This document shows positions 7,877-17,276 of a stretch of 64,000 nucleotides of DNA, one piece after another; the stretch's first letter is position 1, and every line of letters begins with the position of its first letter. The notes under the pieces were generated by a model, which saw only the letters and a list, made by a program, of their open reading frames with translations, made no database searches and was not told the origin of the DNA. Source of the DNA: Paenibacillus methanolicus (lineage in GTDB: Bacteria > Bacillota > Bacilli > Paenibacillales > Paenibacillaceae); contig NZ_VNHS01000006.1 of assembly GCF_008124765.1 (NCBI RefSeq), forward strand, positions 248,001-312,000, written 5' to 3'. A program made the position numbers and the translations under genes.

Positions 7877-9067
7877 TTGATCATCCAACCGAAGACACGC
7901 GGCTTCATCTGCACGACCGCGCATCCGGAGGGCTGCGCCCGCCAAGTCCAGCGCCAAATCGAGTATATCCAAGGACAACCCGCGATCGAAGGCCCGCGCA
8001 GCGTGCTCGTCATCGGCGCGTCGACCGGTTACGGACTCGCATCCCGCATCGTCGCCTCCTTCGCGGCCGGAGCGGATACGATCGGCGTATATTTCGACAA
8101 GGCCGCCGAAGGCGCCCGCACCGCATCGGCCGGTTGGTACAATTCCGCGGCGTTCGAGCAAGCGGCCGCCGAAGCCGGACGCCGTTCGTTCAGCGTCGTC
8201 GGCGACGCCTTCTCCGATGAGATCAAGACGAAGACGATCGACCTCATTCGCGCCGAGCTGGGCAAAATCGATCTCGTCGTCTACAGCGTCGCGTCGCCGC
8301 GCCGGACGCATCCGAAGTCGGGCGAGACGTTCACCTCGGTCATTAAGCCGATCGGCGACATCTACACGAACAAGACCGTTAACTTCCATTCCGGCGACGT
8401 CTCGCTTGCGACGATCGAACCGGCGACGGATGACGAGATCCGCCAGACGATCGCGGTCATGGGCGGAGAAGATTGGCAGATGTGGATCGACGAATTGCAG
8501 GAAGCGGGCGTATTGGCCGATGGCGCGACAACGGTCGCTTTCTCCTACATCGGGCCGGCAATCACGCATGCGGTATACCGCGAAGGGACGATTGGGCGCG
8601 CGAAGGATGACTTGGAAACGACCGCGATCCGCTTGAACGAGCAGCTCGGCGCATCGGGCGGACGAGCCTTCGTCTCCGTCAACAAGGCGCTCGTCACGCA
8701 ATCGAGCTCGGCGATCCCGGTCGTGCCGCTCTATATCTCGGCGCTCTACAAGGTGATGAAAGAAAAAGGCAGCCACGAGGGCTGCATCGAGCAAATGTAC
8801 CGGCTGTTCGCGGAGCGTCTGTACGGCGCGGATTCCGCGGCCGTGGACGAAAAAGGCCGCATTCGCGTGGACGATTGGGAAATGCGCGAAGACGTGCAAG
8901 CCGAGGTGGCGCGTCTATGGGCGGCGCTGACGACCGAGAACGTGTACGAGCTATCCGACCTGGAAGGCTACCGGCGCGAGTTCTTCCAGCTGTTCGGCTT
9001 CGAGACGGACGGCGTCGATTACGAGGCGGATGTGAATCCGGATGTGGCGATTGTGAATTTGCGGTAG
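7877..9067 (+). CDS. fabV: trans-2-enoyl-CoA/ACP reductase FabV, TTG start
   Basis: NAD(P)H-dependent reductase of the enoyl-thioester double bond, the last step of a fatty acid elongation cycle; FabV enzymes are triclosan-tolerant alternatives to FabI. The 396-residue product fits the family length. It begins MIIQPKTRGFICTTAHPEGC, the standard FabV N-terminus, has the nucleotide-binding loop VLVIGASTGYGLASR (43-57) and the FabV-specific active site Y-x8-K: Y234 in VYREGTIGRAK with K243. I choose the TTG at 7877 rather than the TTG at 7868 because GAAGGGA lies nine bases upstream and because known FabV proteins begin at the MII. It is monocistronic with its own terminator and no other fatty acid gene nearby, typical of a stand-alone accessory reductase. 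Confidence 0.93.
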   Translation: MIIQPKTRGFICTTAHPEGCARQVQRQIEYIQGQPAIEGPRSVLVIGASTGYGLASRIVASFAAGADTIGVYFDKAAEGARTASAGWYNSAAFEQAAAEAGRRSFSVVGDAFSDEIKTKTIDLIRAELGKIDLVVYSVASPRRTHPKSGETFTSVIKPIGDIYTNKTVNFHSGDVSLATIEPATDDEIRQTIAVMGGEDWQMWIDELQEAGVLADGATTVAFSYIGPAITHAVYREGTIGRAKDDLETTAIRLNEQLGASGGRAFVSVNKALVTQSSSAIPVVPLYISALYKVMKEKGSHEGCIEQMYRLFAERLYGADSAAVDEKGRIRVDDWEMREDVQAEVARLWAALTTENVYELSDLEGYRREFFQLFGFETDGVDYEADVNPDVAIVNLR

Positions 9068-9078
9068 CAAGAATATAG

Positions 9079-9114
9079 ATGTTCCCTGCCGGGTGGCGGG
9101 GAACATTTTTATTT
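9079..9114 (+). terminator. fabV terminator
   Basis: ATGTTCCC pairs with GGGAACAT around an 11-base loop, followed by TTTTATTT. It may also serve the convergent gene ending at 9134. Confidence 0.8.
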
Positions 9115-9133
9115 AGTTCGTGCGACCTTAAAA

Positions 9134-9664
9134 TTAAAAAGGAACCTCGAACTCAAACCAGCTGCGGATATGCTTTACTTTGGGCAGGCCATAATACGTA
9201 TAGCGGATCGTTACCTGACGGACGGGCTCTCGATCATACCGAAACATCACGCCGTAATACGTCGGCGTAGGCGAGCGATCGGCGATGATAGCCCGGATTT
9301 CTTCTTCCGACGCCTTCGGCCGGATCGGTAATGCCCTGAGTTCCATGAATCGGATCGCGGGATCGGTCTGATCGCCAATGTACTGAACCTGATGTCCGGA
9401 TCCATATGTAACGCCCAGCTGCGCGATCATGGGCATTTCGCCGTCGTTGACCTGCACGCTTTGCAGCTTGATGTCATGGCGGCTCTCGTTCATCAACATA
9501 ATCGTATAGATCTTGAAGCGACCGACCGGATCGGTGTAAGTCGTCAATCCGTCATTCCTCATCGGGTCCGCGCGATCAAACCATATAACGACGCCAAGCA
9601 GAGCAGCCAGCGCGCAAGCGCCGATGACGAACGAGCGCCGGGTAAAGGGCAACAGTTGAATCAT
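9134..9664 (-). CDS. hypothetical membrane-anchored protein, 176 aa
   Basis: Not recognised. The product has a basic N-terminus and one membrane segment (about 12-28, VIGACALAALLGVVIWF) that could be an uncleaved signal anchor, followed by about 145 residues of predicted beta-rich extracytoplasmic domain. No catalytic motif or cysteine pair is seen outside the anchor. Phrases such as IMLMNESRHDIKLQSVQVN, describing paired strands, resemble immunoglobulin-like folds that are common in Bacillales exported proteins of unknown function; this is an impression, not a family call. GAGAGGCGATG before ATG 9664 is an acceptable ribosome site. It converges with fabV and is separated from the ABC transporter lipoprotein gene by a terminator, so it is probably transcribed alone. 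Confidence 0.6.
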   Translation of the reverse strand: MIQLLPFTRRSFVIGACALAALLGVVIWFDRADPMRNDGLTTYTDPVGRFKIYTIMLMNESRHDIKLQSVQVNDGEMPMIAQLGVTYGSGHQVQYIGDQTDPAIRFMELRALPIRPKASEEEIRAIIADRSPTPTYYGVMFRYDREPVRQVTIRYTYYGLPKVKHIRSWFEFEVPF

Positions 9665-9750
9665 CTTTCATCGCCTCTCTAATATCGCGACAATTCGCGC
9701 GATACTATTCTCTCCGCTTCGCCTTACCACAATCTACCAATCTCAAGCGA

Positions 9751-9793
9751 CAAAAAGCAGCTCATCGGCAAATGCCGACGCGCTGCTTTTTCC
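9751..9793 (-). terminator. terminator of the first sugar-importer operon
   Basis: AAAAAGCAGC/GCTGCTTTTT stem with an inner TCGGCA/TGCCGA stem. On the minus strand it ends in CTTTTTG. It lies 16 bases after the stop of the lipoprotein gene. Confidence 0.8.
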
Positions 9794-9808
9794 TTCACGC
9801 TAGCTTTT

Positions 9809-11401
9809 CTACTGAATGCCCTTCTCGTCGTAATACTTGTTCGCTTCCGTCTTCACGTACTCGAGCACCTTCTCGATGCCCGCGGCCTTCAATTTGTCGC
9901 GGTACGTCATGAGCGACGCGTCGACGTTGCTCGTCAGGCCGAGCATGAGCGGCTTGCCGTACTGCTCGAACACTTGATTGACCGCCGCGAGCTCGGCTTT
10001 GACCGGCTCGTAATCCATGTAGATCGGACCGAATATATCCGGCTTGCTGATCGGTTTGAACTCTTCCTTCAGCTTGTCGAGGCCGGCCCAGCCGCCTTTC
10101 TCGCCCTTCATGTTCGGCTCGTAGCGCCACCCCCAGCTCGCGATGTCGTAGCGCGGCGTCTTGTTCAGATCGACGCCCGGCGCCGGGATGACGATCGTCT
10201 TGTCGTCTTCGCCTTTCGCCCAGTGGGTGCCTTCGATGCCGTACGTAAGCAAGTTGAAGTACGCCGAATCATTGCGGAGCTTATCGAGCACCATAAGCGA
10301 CCGCTCCGGATTTTTGGAACTCTTCGGAATAGCCATGCCGTTGGCGATCGGCAGCGTCGGGATGACGTAATTATGGAAGCGCGTGAACGGGAAGTAGCCG
10401 ATCTCCATTTTCAGCTGCTTGGCCGTTATCTCATTGATGAAACCGCCCGCGCTGGACGGGTTGCGCCAGTAGTACGCGCCTTGGCCGGTCTTGATGAAGT
10501 CGCCGGCTTCCTGCTTGGAGGACAGGGCGTTCTTGTTCCAATAGCCTTTATCCGCCCACGTCTTCATCCGTTTCACCCACTCTTCGAACTGCGCCGTGAA
10601 CGGAATGACCTGAATATCGCGCGGGGCGTCGTACGACGTGGCGCCGATGACGTCCGAGCCGATCGGCTGGAAGTCATACCACGTGCGGAACAGCCGCTGC
10701 ACGTTCTCGTACGCCGCGCCGTTGATCGGCGTCACCTTCTTCTGCGTCTTCACCGCGTCGAGGTAGGCTTCGATCGAATTGACGTCGGTGAACTCCGGCA
10801 GATTCAGCTCTTTGCGCCAGTCTTCACGGTAGACGAAGCCGTCCGGCGTATACTCGGCATTCGTGTTCGGCACCGCGTAGATGCCGCCTGCGACCGTGAC
10901 GGACTCCCAATCCTGCTTCGGCACGTTACCCCACGTCGTAGGCGCATATTGCGGCAGCAGGTCTTTCAGATCCAGGAACGCGCCTTGCTTCGCGAGCTTA
11001 TAGTAATCCGACCAGCTGGAGGCGAAGATCATGTCCACTTTCTCGCCGGAGGTGAGCAGCAGGTTGTATTTGGTCTGCCAGTCGTTCCACGTCGTGAAGT
11101 TGAGCTTGATCGTCGCGTTCAAGTCTTTGGACAGCATTTTGTTGAATTCGGCGACGACCTTGTCCTGATCCTTGTGCGCGTCCCCGAGCAGATACCACGT
11201 CAGCTCGACCTTCTCGAGCTTCTTCTCCCCGTCTGCTGCCGCTTCTCCATTGACTGCCGCTCCGTTATTGGACGCTGCCCCGTCGTTCGCGGGTGCCGGC
11301 GCATTGCCGCCGTTATTGTTGTTGCCGCCGCATGCGGCAAGCAAGCTCGTCAGCATCGTCAGCACGACGAAGAGCGATGCCCGTTTTTGTTTCATGCTCA
11401 T
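9809..11401 (-). CDS. carbohydrate ABC importer, solute-binding lipoprotein (LipO/YtcQ type)
   Basis: Extracellular binding protein of a sugar or oligosaccharide importer, tethered to the membrane. The 530-residue precursor has a lipoprotein signal with lipobox LLAACGG (Cys about residue 24), then a low-complexity N/G/A-rich linker (25-58), then a family-1 solute-binding fold beginning VELTWYLLGDAHKDQDKV. The C-terminal part (YEPVKAELAAVNQVFEQYGKPL and following) looks like the DUF3502 extension typical of the Bacillus LipO/YtcQ group. It is the last gene of a leftward operon permease-permease-lipoprotein, 61 bases after the second permease. No ATPase is encoded, so a shared MsmX-type ATPase is expected elsewhere. 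The sugar is unknown; in this family ligands are often pectin- or xylan-derived oligosaccharides. Confidence 0.9.
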   Translation of the reverse strand: MSMKQKRASLFVVLTMLTSLLAACGGNNNNGGNAPAPANDGAASNNGAAVNGEAAADGEKKLEKVELTWYLLGDAHKDQDKVVAEFNKMLSKDLNATIKLNFTTWNDWQTKYNLLLTSGEKVDMIFASSWSDYYKLAKQGAFLDLKDLLPQYAPTTWGNVPKQDWESVTVAGGIYAVPNTNAEYTPDGFVYREDWRKELNLPEFTDVNSIEAYLDAVKTQKKVTPINGAAYENVQRLFRTWYDFQPIGSDVIGATSYDAPRDIQVIPFTAQFEEWVKRMKTWADKGYWNKNALSSKQEAGDFIKTGQGAYYWRNPSSAGGFINEITAKQLKMEIGYFPFTRFHNYVIPTLPIANGMAIPKSSKNPERSLMVLDKLRNDSAYFNLLTYGIEGTHWAKGEDDKTIVIPAPGVDLNKTPRYDIASWGWRYEPNMKGEKGGWAGLDKLKEEFKPISKPDIFGPIYMDYEPVKAELAAVNQVFEQYGKPLMLGLTSNVDASLMTYRDKLKAAGIEKVLEYVKTEANKYYDEKGIQ

Positions 11402-11462
11402 CTCTTTGACGCCTCCCTTTTCTTGTCTAACACGTAAAAATGAAGTCCTCGTTGCCTTTCGC

Positions 11463-12350
11463 TTACCCTTTGACCGCGCCGATCGTCAGCCCTTTCACGA
11501 AATACCGCTGCACGAATGGATAGAGCAATATGATCGGCCCGGTCGCGACGACCGCCACCGCCATCTTGAGCGTCTCCGTCGGCGGCACGATGTTCGCGGC
11601 GAGGTAGGCGCCGTTGTCGGTTTGCAACACCGCCGCGCTCGATAAAATTTTGTACAGCAGAAACTGCAGCGGATATTTGCCGTCGTCCGTGATGAACACG
11701 TTCGCGTTGAACCAGTCGTTCCAATAGCCGAGCGCCAGGAACAGGCCGATCGTGGCGAGTCCCGGCGTGGACAGCGGCAGGATGAGCTGCCGGTAGATGC
11801 GGAAATCGCCGGCGCCGTCGATTTTGGCCGACTCGACGATCGAATCGGGAATCGACTTCATGAAGTTCTTCATCAGAATGATGTTCCACGCGCTGATGAG
11901 CGGTGGCAGAATCATCGCCCAGTAACTGTCTTTCAGCCCGAGATGCTTCGTCATCATGATGTACCACGGAATGAGACCCCCGCTGAACAGCGTCGTGAAG
12001 TAGATGAAGAACGAGAGCGGGTTGCGGTACGTAAAATCTTTGCGCGAGAGCACGTACCCCGCCATCGACGTCAGCAGCAGGCCGAGCGCCGAACCGACGG
12101 CCGTCACGCCGATCGTCACGCCGTAAGCCCGGATGATTTGCTCCGGCGTCTGGAAGACGGATTTGTACGCCTCGAACGAGACCGTGACCGGGAACAGCTT
12201 AAAGCCGTCGGAGACGATCTCCAGCTCATCCGTGAACGATCCGGCGACGATCAGCCAGAACGGGATGAGGCATAGCAGCGAAATGACGATGAGCAGCGCG
12301 TAGCCGACAAGGTTGAACACCCGCGTGGCCGGTTCGGCTTTCATCCGCAT
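11463..12350 (-). CDS. carbohydrate ABC importer permease (YtcP/LplC type)
   Basis: Inner-membrane subunit of the importer, 295 residues, six hydrophobic segments. The cytoplasmic EAA loop that docks the ATPase is visible as ESAKIDGAGDFRIYRQLILP (about 187-206). The C-terminus ends QRYFVKGLTIGAVKG, the conserved ending of the LplC/YtcP subgroup, and closely matches the end of the permease at 36115-37002 (QKYFVKGFMIGSIKG). It is the second gene of its operon, 15 bases after the first permease, so the two are certainly co-transcribed. Confidence 0.92.
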   Translation of the reverse strand: MRMKAEPATRVFNLVGYALLIVISLLCLIPFWLIVAGSFTDELEIVSDGFKLFPVTVSFEAYKSVFQTPEQIIRAYGVTIGVTAVGSALGLLLTSMAGYVLSRKDFTYRNPLSFFIYFTTLFSGGLIPWYIMMTKHLGLKDSYWAMILPPLISAWNIILMKNFMKSIPDSIVESAKIDGAGDFRIYRQLILPLSTPGLATIGLFLALGYWNDWFNANVFITDDGKYPLQFLLYKILSSAAVLQTDNGAYLAANIVPPTETLKMAVAVVATGPIILLYPFVQRYFVKGLTIGAVKG

Positions 12351-12365
12351 GGAGCGTTCCCCCTT

Positions 12366-13286
12366 CTAGAACAACGCGTAGTCTTCGCGCGTTTTCTTGA
12401 TAATGGTGTTGACCGACATAATGAGAATGAAGCCGAAGAACGATTGATACAAGCCGGCCGCGGTGCCCATCCCGATATCGAAGTTGACGGTGAGCGAGCG
12501 GAACACGTACGTATCGATAATGTCCGTCGCGTCGTAGAGCATGCCGTTGCTGCCGATGATCTGGTAGAACAAGTCGAACTGTCCCTTAAGAATCCCGCCT
12601 AAGCTGAACAGGATGAGCAGGATGAACGTCGGCTTGAGCAGCGGCAGCGTAATGCGACGGATCTGCTGGAAAATGTTCGCCCCGTCGATTCGCGCCGCCT
12701 CGTACAGCTCGTCGGAGATGCTCATGATCGCCGCCAGGTAGATGACGGTGCCGTAGCCGAGCCCTTTCCACACGCTGAAGAAAACGATGATGTACTTCCA
12801 TGGCGCGGTCTGGATGTAGAAATCGTACGGCTGCATGCCGAGCTGCTTTAGCACCGTGTTGACAACGCCCAGATCCGAGAACAGATTGAAGACGAACGCG
12901 CCGACCAGTACCCATGAGAGAAAATAAGGCAGAAACATGACGGACTGCGCCGATTTCTTGAACAGCTTACCGGGAAGCTGCGACAGGAAAATCGCGCAGA
13001 CCAGCTGCATGACGTTGCCGATTATAAGGAACGCCAAGTTGTAGAGCACCGTGTTTTTGGTCAAATTCCACAGCAAGCCGGATTCGAACAGAAATCTGAA
13101 ATTCTCGAACCCGATGAACTCGCTGCCGAACAAGCCCCCCTCGAAATCGAACTTCGTAAACGCGTAATAGATGCCGACCATCGGGACATAGCTGAAGACG
13201 ATGAAAAAGATCAGCGTCGGCGCGATCATGAGAAACATCGTTTTATTGCGGCTGAGTTCGCGCATCAGGCCATGTTTGCCGGTCAT
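12366..13286 (-). CDS. carbohydrate ABC importer permease (YteP/LplB type)
   Basis: First gene of the importer operon, 306 residues, six hydrophobic segments. The EAA loop reads YEAARIDGANIFQQIRRITL. The ending REDYALF with an aromatic C-terminus is usual for the LplB/YteP subgroup (the paralogue at 37021 ends RLSDTSLF). I start at ATG 13286, nine bases after AAGGAGGG; an in-frame extension of 50 residues upstream is open but lacks a ribosome site and looks unlike protein. The 647 bases before it (13287-13933) contain no supportable gene; the operon promoter must lie there, and 13512-13559 holds a double hairpin. Confidence 0.92.
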   Translation of the reverse strand: MTGKHGLMRELSRNKTMFLMIAPTLIFFIVFSYVPMVGIYYAFTKFDFEGGLFGSEFIGFENFRFLFESGLLWNLTKNTVLYNLAFLIIGNVMQLVCAIFLSQLPGKLFKKSAQSVMFLPYFLSWVLVGAFVFNLFSDLGVVNTVLKQLGMQPYDFYIQTAPWKYIIVFFSVWKGLGYGTVIYLAAIMSISDELYEAARIDGANIFQQIRRITLPLLKPTFILLILFSLGGILKGQFDLFYQIIGSNGMLYDATDIIDTYVFRSLTVNFDIGMGTAAGLYQSFFGFILIMSVNTIIKKTREDYALF

Positions 13287-13511
13287 GTCGATGTGCCCTC
13301 CTTCTTGTGCATATTTCGCGGACGTCCGCCTCTCGAACCGGAGATTCTGACCGTGATCGGAAGCGATTTCGTCTGCAATGCCCATATTAGAGAGCGGCGG
13401 GATCCGCGACAACTGATCATCCGCGACATCGTTCACTTTTGGCGCGAAATTGCGGCTATCCTTTTGCGAATAGAGTCACTTATTTCCTCCCCCTGCTGGT
13501 ATCTACCTCCC

Positions 13512-13559
13512 CCTTCCCCCTCCTCTTAGAGGGGAACCAGAGGGTTGAGCACCCTCTGG
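13512..13559. repeat. tandem hairpins in a long intergenic region, related to 54194-54234
   Basis: Two adjacent hairpins: CCTC-TTAG-AGGG (about 13520-13533) and CCAGAGGG/CCCTCTGG (13537-13559). The same order, with the same CCAGAGG/CCCTCTGG core, TCCAGAGGG on the minus strand and a nearby AGCACGAAA, occurs at 54194-54234. This looks like a dispersed noncoding repeat family. The remaining sequence of 13560-13800 contains a further GTCCG/CGGAC hairpin near 13735-13750 and no gene. Confidence 0.45.
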
Positions 13560-13800
13560 ACACCGCTAATGAGCGAGACGCGTTGCGCGGCCGTCTTCGA
13601 TGTGTCCTTTCGTGCTTAGCCCGCTAGACCTTCCGGACTGGCTATTGTTCGAGCTTCGTACGTTACGGTTTGCCTTGGGGTGGTATCATGCCGGATTGCT
13701 CGATTGACGCAGCTGCGTGCTGACCTTCGCTTTCGTCCGCTTGCGCGGACACGCTTTACCTTGCACCCTAACCTTAAACTCTCAACATTTTCCAAAAGAT

Positions 13801-13834
13801 AAAAAAGTCCTTGCCGAGGCGGCAAGAACTTTTC
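13801..13834 (-). terminator. terminator of the AraC/LacI transcription unit
   Basis: Hairpin AAAAGTTCTTGCCG/CGGCAAGGACTTTT read on the minus strand with a 3-base loop, ending in TTTTTT. It lies 100 bases after the AraC-type gene stop and separates it from the importer operon. Confidence 0.85.
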
Positions 13835-13933
13835 GGAACGTAAATAGAGAGCCTGAACCGACGACGTCGGGCATCAGAATCGCAGCGTCTTGACCGGCGA
13901 CGAAGCATGCGATCGTTGCCCGCGTATCCCCGC

Positions 13934-16219
13934 CTAAGCCAGGATCGAATCCTCGCCCTCCTCCTGCCGCTGCCTGCTGTTCTTCCGGTATTCCGCCGGC
14001 GTGACGCCATTATACTTCTTGAACGCCTTATAGAAGTAAGGGTTATTCGCGAAGCCCGCCCGCTCGGCGATCTCGCCTACGGGATCGTTCGTCTCCTCAA
14101 GCAACGTTCTGACCCGGTTCATCCGCACTTCGTTAATGTAGCCCAGAATCGTCTGATATGTATGCTGCTTGAAAATCCGCCCGAGATACGTCGCCGACAG
14201 CCCCAGCTCCTCCGACAGCATGTCGAGCGACAAATCCGGGTCGGCATAACGGGACTCGATGAGCGCCTTGATCCGATCCGGGAGGTCGTCGTTCCGGCTC
14301 CGCTTCCGGTCCTCGAGCCGCTTGCCTACGGCCGCGAATAACGTCATGTAGTTCGCCTTCAATTCTTCCAGCGACTGCACGCGATCATTCGTATACAGAT
14401 GCAGAGACGGTACGGCAAGCTCGCCATCCGCCGCGTGATGCTGGTTCATGGCGCGCAGCGTGTTCTGCAGCGCGAACGACAGCCGGGTAATGGCGAGCTG
14501 GAAAGACATATAGGAATAATTCGTCGCGTCGTCGATGATATCCGCGAACAGCTGTTTCACCTGCGACATTCGGCCGAGCATGAGCTCTTCGATCAGTTGC
14601 TTCTCCATTCCTGCCGGATAGTCGTACGTCTTCGCTTTCTTCGCCTCGACATCCTCTGCGCGAATGACCGCTCCATAACCTTCGAACAATCGGTAATACG
14701 AGGCCTCCAGCGCGCTATCGTACAACGCGTTGACGACCGCGATGCCTTCTCCCTCTTCGCTGACGGATAGCGTCACGGAGAGCTTCAGGTAGGCAAGCGC
14801 CGAAGATTGGATTTCCGGCCAAATTACGGATAGTCGTTCATCGTCCATCGACCCTGGCTGCCCTTCCTGAATGAGGCATGCCGCATGGTCTTCGCTCATA
14901 TCTACCGCCACCGCGGACAATCCGGAAGCGAGCATTATTTCCTGCGCAATATTTTGCAGTCCGAAACGAATGAGCCTGCGATCGCGAGCGGCGTACTGTT
15001 CCGAGAATCCGCCGTAGTCGTCGATCGCGAGAAGCACGACCCGAAAGCCGCCCTGCGGTTCTAAGGGGATGCCGTACCGCTCGAAGTTCCGTTTCACCCG
15101 CAGCGCGTCCGTGTCGCCGCCATCCTTCAACAGACTTTTCAACCACTCCGCTCTTCGGGTTGCTAGCGCTTCCCGGTTCTCCGCCTCCAGCCTGCCCAAT
15201 CGCGTCAGCTTATGGCTAATCCCGGCGTACAGGCGCCGAGAGACGAGATACGAAAGCGCGAGACCGGCCAGTAGGATCGAACCTGCGATGACGATCGTCT
15301 TGTTGCGCATATCCGTAATTTGTGCGGTGATCTGGCTATAAGGGACGATGCGGATATAGCGCCAGCCCAAATAATCCTGCTCGGTATAAGTAACGAGCGA
15401 TTTGACCCCGTCCACCTGCTCGGCGAAATAGCCCGATCCCTCAGGCGCTTGCAGCACCCGGCGGATGTAAGGGGTCGTTCGCATGTCCGATAACATCGGA
15501 TATTTCCAGCTGCTGGAGACGAGCTTCCCGTCTGCGTCGATCACGAAGGAATTCGTCGCGTCGTTCGTCAGCGAGCCGTCGATCAGCTTGTGCAGTTGCG
15601 TCTCCTTAATATTGACGACGACGACGTTCTTCCGTCCGCTGCGCGTGAGCGTATCGTACAACAAGAAGGTGTACGTATCCCGCTCCTTCTCGGCGATATT
15701 GCCGGCCAGACCTTCGATCATCAGCTTGCGCGGAATCGGCATGAGCGTCTCGAACTCGTTCAGCCGCGTCGCCATGTCCGCCATCTCCTGATCATAGAAC
15801 TCGGCTTCGGCGAATACCGCGGGCACGGACATGTCCGAGCTGACGTAGAACGCGCGGGCTTTCGCGTTATACACATAGATGGAGTCGATGAAAGGGGAGG
15901 TTTCGCGGTAGTTGTTCAACTGCTTCACCGCCGTGCTCACCTCGATGGCGTCGGCATCCGGGAAGTTGAGCAGGTTGGCGACATGCGGATCGCTGTAGAT
16001 CTGCTTGGCGAACGTCGCCGCGGTGACCGACATGACGGATGCTTCCTGCGTCGTCTGCTCCAGCCGTTCCATCGTGCCGTCGTAGGCTTGCTTGAGCGAG
16101 ATCCGTTCGAAATGGACGTACAGTATGACCGACAACACCGCGATCGTTAGAACGATCGACACCGTCATCGCCAAGAAAAACTTGCCATAGTAACGATTGT
16201 CCGCACCCGCGCGCTTCAT
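13934..16219 (-). CDS. AraC-family regulator with transmembrane sensor domain
   Basis: One-component membrane regulator, 761 residues. A membrane segment at about 14-35 and a second near 293-315 (IVIAGSILLAGLALSYLVS) enclose an extracytoplasmic sensor of about 260 residues with Cache-like features (FIDSIYVYNAKARAFYVSSD). A cytoplasmic linker follows, then a C-terminal double helix-turn-helix of the AraC type (about 650-750: LSLDMLSEELGLSATYLGRIF and AERAGFANNPYFYKAFKKYNG). Proteins of this layout in Paenibacillus sit beside LplABC-type importers and activate them in response to external sugars; that role here is inferred from position, directly upstream of the importer. Its start overlaps the stop of the LacI gene by four bases (ATGA), so the two regulators are translationally coupled. 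Confidence 0.9.
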   Translation of the reverse strand: MKRAGADNRYYGKFFLAMTVSIVLTIAVLSVILYVHFERISLKQAYDGTMERLEQTTQEASVMSVTAATFAKQIYSDPHVANLLNFPDADAIEVSTAVKQLNNYRETSPFIDSIYVYNAKARAFYVSSDMSVPAVFAEAEFYDQEMADMATRLNEFETLMPIPRKLMIEGLAGNIAEKERDTYTFLLYDTLTRSGRKNVVVVNIKETQLHKLIDGSLTNDATNSFVIDADGKLVSSSWKYPMLSDMRTTPYIRRVLQAPEGSGYFAEQVDGVKSLVTYTEQDYLGWRYIRIVPYSQITAQITDMRNKTIVIAGSILLAGLALSYLVSRRLYAGISHKLTRLGRLEAENREALATRRAEWLKSLLKDGGDTDALRVKRNFERYGIPLEPQGGFRVVLLAIDDYGGFSEQYAARDRRLIRFGLQNIAQEIMLASGLSAVAVDMSEDHAACLIQEGQPGSMDDERLSVIWPEIQSSALAYLKLSVTLSVSEEGEGIAVVNALYDSALEASYYRLFEGYGAVIRAEDVEAKKAKTYDYPAGMEKQLIEELMLGRMSQVKQLFADIIDDATNYSYMSFQLAITRLSFALQNTLRAMNQHHAADGELAVPSLHLYTNDRVQSLEELKANYMTLFAAVGKRLEDRKRSRNDDLPDRIKALIESRYADPDLSLDMLSEELGLSATYLGRIFKQHTYQTILGYINEVRMNRVRTLLEETNDPVGEIAERAGFANNPYFYKAFKKYNGVTPAEYRKNSRQRQEEGEDSILA

Positions 16220-17244
16220 CTCTGTCCCTCCTCTGCCTCCTTAAGCGATGATGAGCCCTTGACGATCAGCGTCGAATCGATCTTGAAGACGCGCCGGCCG
16301 GCCTGCTCGTTGGCATTCATCTGATCGATCAGCTTGCCGGCCAGCAGCACGCCCATCGTCTGCAGCGGCTGTTCCACCGAGCTGATCGGCGGACGTACGT
16401 AGTTCGTTATCCGGCTGTTGTCCACGCCGACGATGGCCATGCCTCCCGGGATCGGAATGCCCAACTCGCCGCATGCTTTGTGCACCCCGAGCGCCATCTC
16501 GTCGTTCGCCGCGAACACCGCCGTCAAGCCGGGATTGCGTTCGCGCAACCGCATGAACGCCGCATAGCCGCCATCTTCCGTAAAGTCGCCGTTGTCGACC
16601 AGCTCCGGCACGAACGGCAGCCTCGCCTCCTGCAATCCCTTCATGTATCCCTCGAGCCGCTCGTAACTGTCGATCGCGGTTGCGAAGCCGCTCAGGAAGG
16701 CGATTCGGGTATGGCCATGTCCGATCAGATGACTCATGACCTGCCGGGTCAGCTTCACGTTGTCCGTCAGCGCGCACGGAATCGCGTCATGGCCCGCGTC
16801 GCGGCCGATAACCCCGAGCGTATAGCCGTTGTCCGCGTAGGCCGCCAACTCGGCGTCCGTCTGGCTCGGCGTGACCAGAACGAGCGCGTCCACCGTGCGG
16901 CTCACGAGCAGCGTCATGAATTCCCGTTCCTTCTCCGGCTTGTTCTGCGCGTCGCAAATGATGATTTTATAGTGAAGCGGGTTCGCCGTATTCTCGATCC
17001 CTTTGATGATTTCGACGCAATAGGTAATGCTGATGTCCGGCACGACGACGGCGATCGTCATCGTCTTCTGGGAACGAAGCTGTTTGCCGATCGCGTTCGG
17101 CGTATACTGCATCGAGCGGATCACCTCCATCACCTTCTCTTGCGTGGAAGCGTTCACTAACGTACTGCCGTTCAAGACGCGCGATACCGTCGCCACCGAG
17201 ACGCCGGCCTGGCGCGCCACGTCCATAATTGTCGGTTCTTTCAT
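16216..17244 (-). CDS. LacI-family transcriptional regulator
   Basis: Repressor-type DNA-binding protein of 342 residues. The N-terminal helix-turn-helix (TIMDVARQAGVSVATVSRVL, residues 5-24) and the hinge helix region (YTPNAIGKQLRS) are textbook LacI/GalR; residues 60-340 form the periplasmic-binding-like effector domain (IAVVVPDIS..., VFAANDEMALG). The ligand is not predictable. It heads a two-gene unit with the AraC-type sensor, and a perfect LacI/cre-type operator overlaps the -35 box of its promoter at 17277-17305, so it is probably autoregulated or CcpA-controlled. GGAG lies 11 bases before the ATG. Confidence 0.92.
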   Translation of the reverse strand: MKEPTIMDVARQAGVSVATVSRVLNGSTLVNASTQEKVMEVIRSMQYTPNAIGKQLRSQKTMTIAVVVPDISITYCVEIIKGIENTANPLHYKIIICDAQNKPEKEREFMTLLVSRTVDALVLVTPSQTDAELAAYADNGYTLGVIGRDAGHDAIPCALTDNVKLTRQVMSHLIGHGHTRIAFLSGFATAIDSYERLEGYMKGLQEARLPFVPELVDNGDFTEDGGYAAFMRLRERNPGLTAVFAANDEMALGVHKACGELGIPIPGGMAIVGVDNSRITNYVRPPISSVEQPLQTMGVLLAGKLIDQMNANEQAGRRVFKIDSTLIVKGSSSLKEAEEGQR

Positions 17245-17276
17245 AAGGAAGATCGCTCCATTTCTAGGATACCCCT

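Noticed and set aside
13287..13436. 50-codon upstream extension of the first importer permease
   Set aside because: No ribosome site; not protein-like; the ATG at 13286 has AAGGAGGG.
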